DNA of 64,000 bases from Lyngbya aestuarii BL J (GTDB lineage: Bacteria > Cyanobacteriota > Cyanobacteriia > Cyanobacteriales > Microcoleaceae): NCBI RefSeq assembly GCF_000478195.2, contig NZ_AUZM01000009.1, positions 62,001-126,000 of the forward strand. Reading direction: 5' to 3'. The translations under genes and the position numbers were made by a program. Positions 62,001-64,000 of this stretch are shown piece by piece. The stretch's first letter is position 1, and each line of letters opens with the position of its first letter. The notes beneath the pieces were generated by a model. The model had not been told where the DNA came from, searched no databases, and worked only from the letters and a program-made list of their open reading frames with translations.

Positions 62001-64000
62001 ACTAGCGATGTCACGATTAATTTTGCTACCGATGCCACTCAGATAGAAAGTATTAACCCCATTACTTTTACTCCTGAAAACTTCAACATCAGACAAAATG
62101 TTACGGTGGTTTCTGTTGATGACAATATAACTACAGAAGACCGCACTTCGGTTATTTCCCATACTGCAACCAGTGATGATGCTGCTTATCAGGGAATTGC
62201 TATTAATGAAGTTACTGCCAATATTACCGAAAATGATGTTCCTGGGATTGTTATTGGCAACGGAAATAATTTTACAGTAGCCGAAGGGGAACTAGGACAA
62301 ACCTACACCATTGCCTTAGCAACCCAACCCACAGCAGATGTCACCATTAGTTTTGGCATTAGCGACGATCTCGAAGCCATTGCACCCATAACTTTTATTC
62401 CCGATAACTTTGCTACTCCTCAAGAAGTTACCATTACTGCTGCGATAGACGATCTAGTAGAACCAACGGAATTTCAAAACATCACTCATAATCTAGTTAG
62501 TGAAGATCCGGTTTACAACGAGTTAGAAGTACAACCCCTTCCCATTGCCATTAACGAACTCAGTTTCGATAATATCGAGACAGCAGGGGGGTTAAATAAT
62601 GCCCTCAATTCGATTCAAGATTCGATTGACGCTCAGTTTCGAGCCATTGAATTACCCTTTATTGGTTCTTTAGAAACTCTCGCACCAGATCTAATCGGTA
62701 GTTTCCAAAATACCTTAATTAATCGGGTGCAGACAGGAGGAATATTAGATGTAGAGAAACTTAGCGGGTTAGTTGAAGAAACTATTGAAGAGATTCTCGA
62801 TGTTGATGTGGAAGCGATCGCAACTCTCTCGGAAGAAGAAGCCACTTTCGATATTACAGTTGCTAAAGAATTTAACCTTGGTGATATCGATCTGGATGCG
62901 GATTTAGGTTTGCCAGGATTGGGAATTGATGTTGATGGTAGTGTCGATCTCGATTTTAATTATCAATTTGATTTTGGGTTTGGCATTAACCAAGAATTCG
63001 GTTTCTTTATCGATACAGAAAAAACGAACTTTACCGCAGGAGTCGATCTGGGTTTGAGTGATGATTTCCAAGCAACGGGGAATCTAGGCTTTTTGCAACT
63101 CGATCTGGTCAATGATGAAGAAAACCCCACGGCTGTTGGTGCTGATTTTACTCTCGGACTCAATGATATAGATAATGATGAAAATTCAAACACTGGCGAA
63201 AATTCAGATGAAGAAGAAGATATAGATGGCGATCGCCTCACCAGTACGGAACTAAGTAATGCTTCTTTCGATGACTTATCCGACCTCTTCGATCCCAGTG
63301 CTTCGGCAAGTGCCAATCTTGGTTTAAAAGCCGTTACGAGCATCCAAGCGGATACTGCTTTTCCCAGTATTAATTTCGATTTAGCAGGGGAATTTGGCTC
63401 GTTTACGTTTGAAGATGGAGAAGCCGTTGGCGATTTTTCACCGACGATCGCATTTAATGACGTGCAACTAGATTTAGGTAGTTTTCTCTCCGACTTTGCT
63501 CGCCCCGTAATTGGTAATATCAACAGCATCATCGATCCTTTTCGCCCTATCGTTGATTTTCTCAACACCGATACGGAAATCCTCAACGATCTGAGCATTG
63601 CGGACGGTTTGGATGACAATGGTGATGGTGAAATTAGCGTCATCGAACTCGCGATCGGCATCGCTGAATTGACGGGCAATCCTCCCAACGCTAACTTTCA
63701 GGCTGCTTTCAACCAAATTACCGAACTGTTCGCTCTGTCAGATGCTCTCAATGAATCGATCGCGGGGGATGAAGGCATTCTCATTGATGTGGGTTCTTTC
63801 GAGTTGGGCAATTTTGACCCTAGCGATCCCGATGCCGATCCGACTGAGGTTGCAGCAGAGCAAACCGAGTCCGCACCAGATTTAGATCGACAACTCGATG
63901 ATGCTCCCGATGGTGGTAGCAGAAATACCCAGAAAGCAAATACCAATCGGATACTTAATAACGGTAATTTCGATATTCCTTTAATTAACAATCCCTTCAG
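59022..64000 (+). CDS. Giant DUF4347/Calx-beta surface protein, 5' part (runs off right edge)
   Basis: ATG at 59022 (with AGGGTGG) or 59076 opens a frame that stays open to the window end, about 1660 codons. Residues about 25-170 are DUF4347 (SVIFVDSNIADYQSLVNSVE, DILLYGCNVAEGEQGQAFIN). A beta-helix-like region with VNNRNSGAGSLRQAI-type start and a glycine-rich tract (about 310-510) follows. Several Calx-beta domains follow (about 590-1060), marked by DxxxExxExxxxxL motifs. A repetitive acidic region runs to the edge. Such proteins are large secreted adhesins or hemolysin-like surface proteins, with a C terminus (export signal) not visible here. Confidence 0.85.
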   Translation, partial: MTTGFSIIAILENRTTDRMIINAPSSVIFVDSNIADYQSLVNSVEPETKVVVLDPNRNGVEQITEVLANYDNLDSVQILSHGDSAVLQLGNSSLDNGNIESYENQLQQWGKALSENGDILLYGCNVAEGEQGQAFINRLGEITAADIAASEDLTGNSDLGGDWVLEATTGFIESPLAFQVEAMSAFNSVLQTFTVTNNRNSGAGSLRQAILDSENNNNGGTIDIIQVDVGFINLADSLPTISEDVEIRGNGAVINGSNQHQIVAINGEDDDTQIILSDLSLTDGRVRGSSGVPNEGGGGGLGAGGALFINNGTVIANNVDFTGNRAVGGNGSTGARGGSAERTGEDGGRGGIANENGGTAFADTTRAEGGNGGSRGRRNGQNGGSGSDGEDGSFGNGGGSGGGGGGGESGGVLEGFGGFGGDGGDGGFGAGGGAGGGAGSNPSNRRRKRRTALGGEGGDGGAFGGDGEDGVDVPAGGSRGRAVRGGGGAALGGAIFVNRGADLILLNSNFSGNSTIEGNRFNSGNSGQAKGRDIFVREGVSIFGRTLIPGGQVSQANTNVATGNNLDNGSVFGDISNFILPTINIAPGDDLSEPDQNGSFNLSLNRALPVDLIVNYTITGTAINDPDLLDDEEIDSADVSIPLSVTIPAGDTTGSINAEVIDDRLFDPDENIIITLEDSPLYNLGTSISAELAIVDDEPDITLEAINAVEGESNGQFIFNLAPNAPEGRQLSFSITGGTAELDTDYRFLNTDDEPIFGNEAGSFFLDISGEEQVVVQLDATGITGGIPDFDDGVAEGNETVEITLNESEEYGGGGNTITANIIDNDSPPIIDVVAGDNATETDSNPGVFQLNFSNPLLSNGNENDDEDAIFNFTIGGNATRGEDYILVLVANNTEQDIIGNSFSLPEGTTTARIEVRPIDDNNEEVNENVTFTLNEGEGYELGEASAELTIVDSGGDDADNVVGVQISESQGSTNLIEGQTTDNYTIELTSQPTSDVTINFATDATQIESINPITFTPENFNIRQNVTVVSVDDNITTEDRTSVISHTATSDDAAYQGIAINEVTANITENDVPGIVIGNGNNFTVAEGELGQTYTIALATQPTADVTISFGISDDLEAIAPITFIPDNFATPQEVTITAAIDDLVEPTEFQNITHNLVSEDPVYNELEVQPLPIAINELSFDNIETAGGLNNALNSIQDSIDAQFRAIELPFIGSLETLAPDLIGSFQNTLINRVQTGGILDVEKLSGLVEETIEEILDVDVEAIATLSEEEATFDITVAKEFNLGDIDLDADLGLPGLGIDVDGSVDLDFNYQFDFGFGINQEFGFFIDTEKTNFTAGVDLGLSDDFQATGNLGFLQLDLVNDEENPTAVGADFTLGLNDIDNDENSNTGENSDEEEDIDGDRLTSTELSNASFDDLSDLFDPSASASANLGLKAVTSIQADTAFPSINFDLAGEFGSFTFEDGEAVGDFSPTIAFNDVQLDLGSFLSDFARPVIGNINSIIDPFRPIVDFLNTDTEILNDLSIADGLDDNGDGEISVIELAIGIAELTGNPPNANFQAAFNQITELFALSDALNESIAGDEGILIDVGSFELGNFDPSDPDADPTEVAAEQTESAPDLDRQLDDAPDGGSRNTQKANTNRILNNGNFDIPLINNPF

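Noticed and set aside
62963-63688. 241-codon serine-rich minus-strand frame
   Set aside because: Antisense to the Calx-beta protein's acidic region; composition reflects the complementary strand.

Overview
This window is almost certainly a cyanobacterial chromosome segment. The HIP1 octamer GCGATCGC and its fragments recur on both strands, the gene families are cyanobacterial (CHAT-TPR protease, DUF928, DUF4278, DUF4347 adhesin, a PAS-like single-domain protein), and heptanucleotide tandem repeats (STRR type) and small hairpin repeats are scattered inside and between genes. A filamentous species is my guess; nothing here fixes the genus. It is an accessory region: at least fifteen genes are truncated, frameshifted or nonsense-interrupted. 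That is either real decay or partly an error-prone assembly.

Layout. 1-6.6 kb: metabolic and unknown genes, a decayed large gene, a dynamin-like GTPase with its own terminator, and ABC-F debris. 6.98-17.5 kb: a four-gene forward cluster, probably a defence system, made of a SNF2 helicase with DUF3883, a DUF1156 N6-adenine methylase with Zn ribbons, a PD-(D/E)XK nuclease-like protein and a DUF499 AAA+ ATPase. STRR repeats sit between its genes and, in frame, inside the methylase. 17.7-19.2 kb: a broken orphan CARF-HEPN CRISPR ancillary gene (TIGR02710-like) with no array. 20-25.9 kb: DUF427, a DUF928/CHAT-TPR pair and half a helicase.

26-33.6 kb: a ternary conflict (VMAP) operon: Trypco1 protein, trypsin-VMAP-C protein, MoxR ATPase, SAV_2336-formylglycine-enzyme fusion, plus a second formylglycine-enzyme-like gene. 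33.6-36.2 kb: IS630 debris, unknown fragments and an RTX-repeat protein. 36.5-47.4 kb: an M50 membrane protease and HlyD adaptor pair, a RAYT transposase with REP palindromes, and a 2016-residue protein joining a subtilase to an M23 peptidase. 47.9-51.6 kb: a small DNA-binding-like gene that lacks a normal start codon, a nuclease fragment, and a glycosyltransferase/flippase pair with a possible Pho box.

51.7-58.9 kb: decayed IS630, four-helix-bundle, MmcB-like, ParA, Hsp20 and TPR genes around a cluster of about twelve tRNA genes (54.4-55.5 kb). In most of these tRNAs the T arm is abnormal. Four carry 25-31 nt double-hairpin inserts inside the T loop, and others have lost the 3' strand of the T stem, while acceptor and anticodon arms stay paired. 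This is the most unusual thing in the window. 59.0-64.0 kb: the first ~1660 codons of a giant DUF4347/Calx-beta surface protein that runs off the end.

Family calls rest on recognised motifs read by eye; no database search was run.
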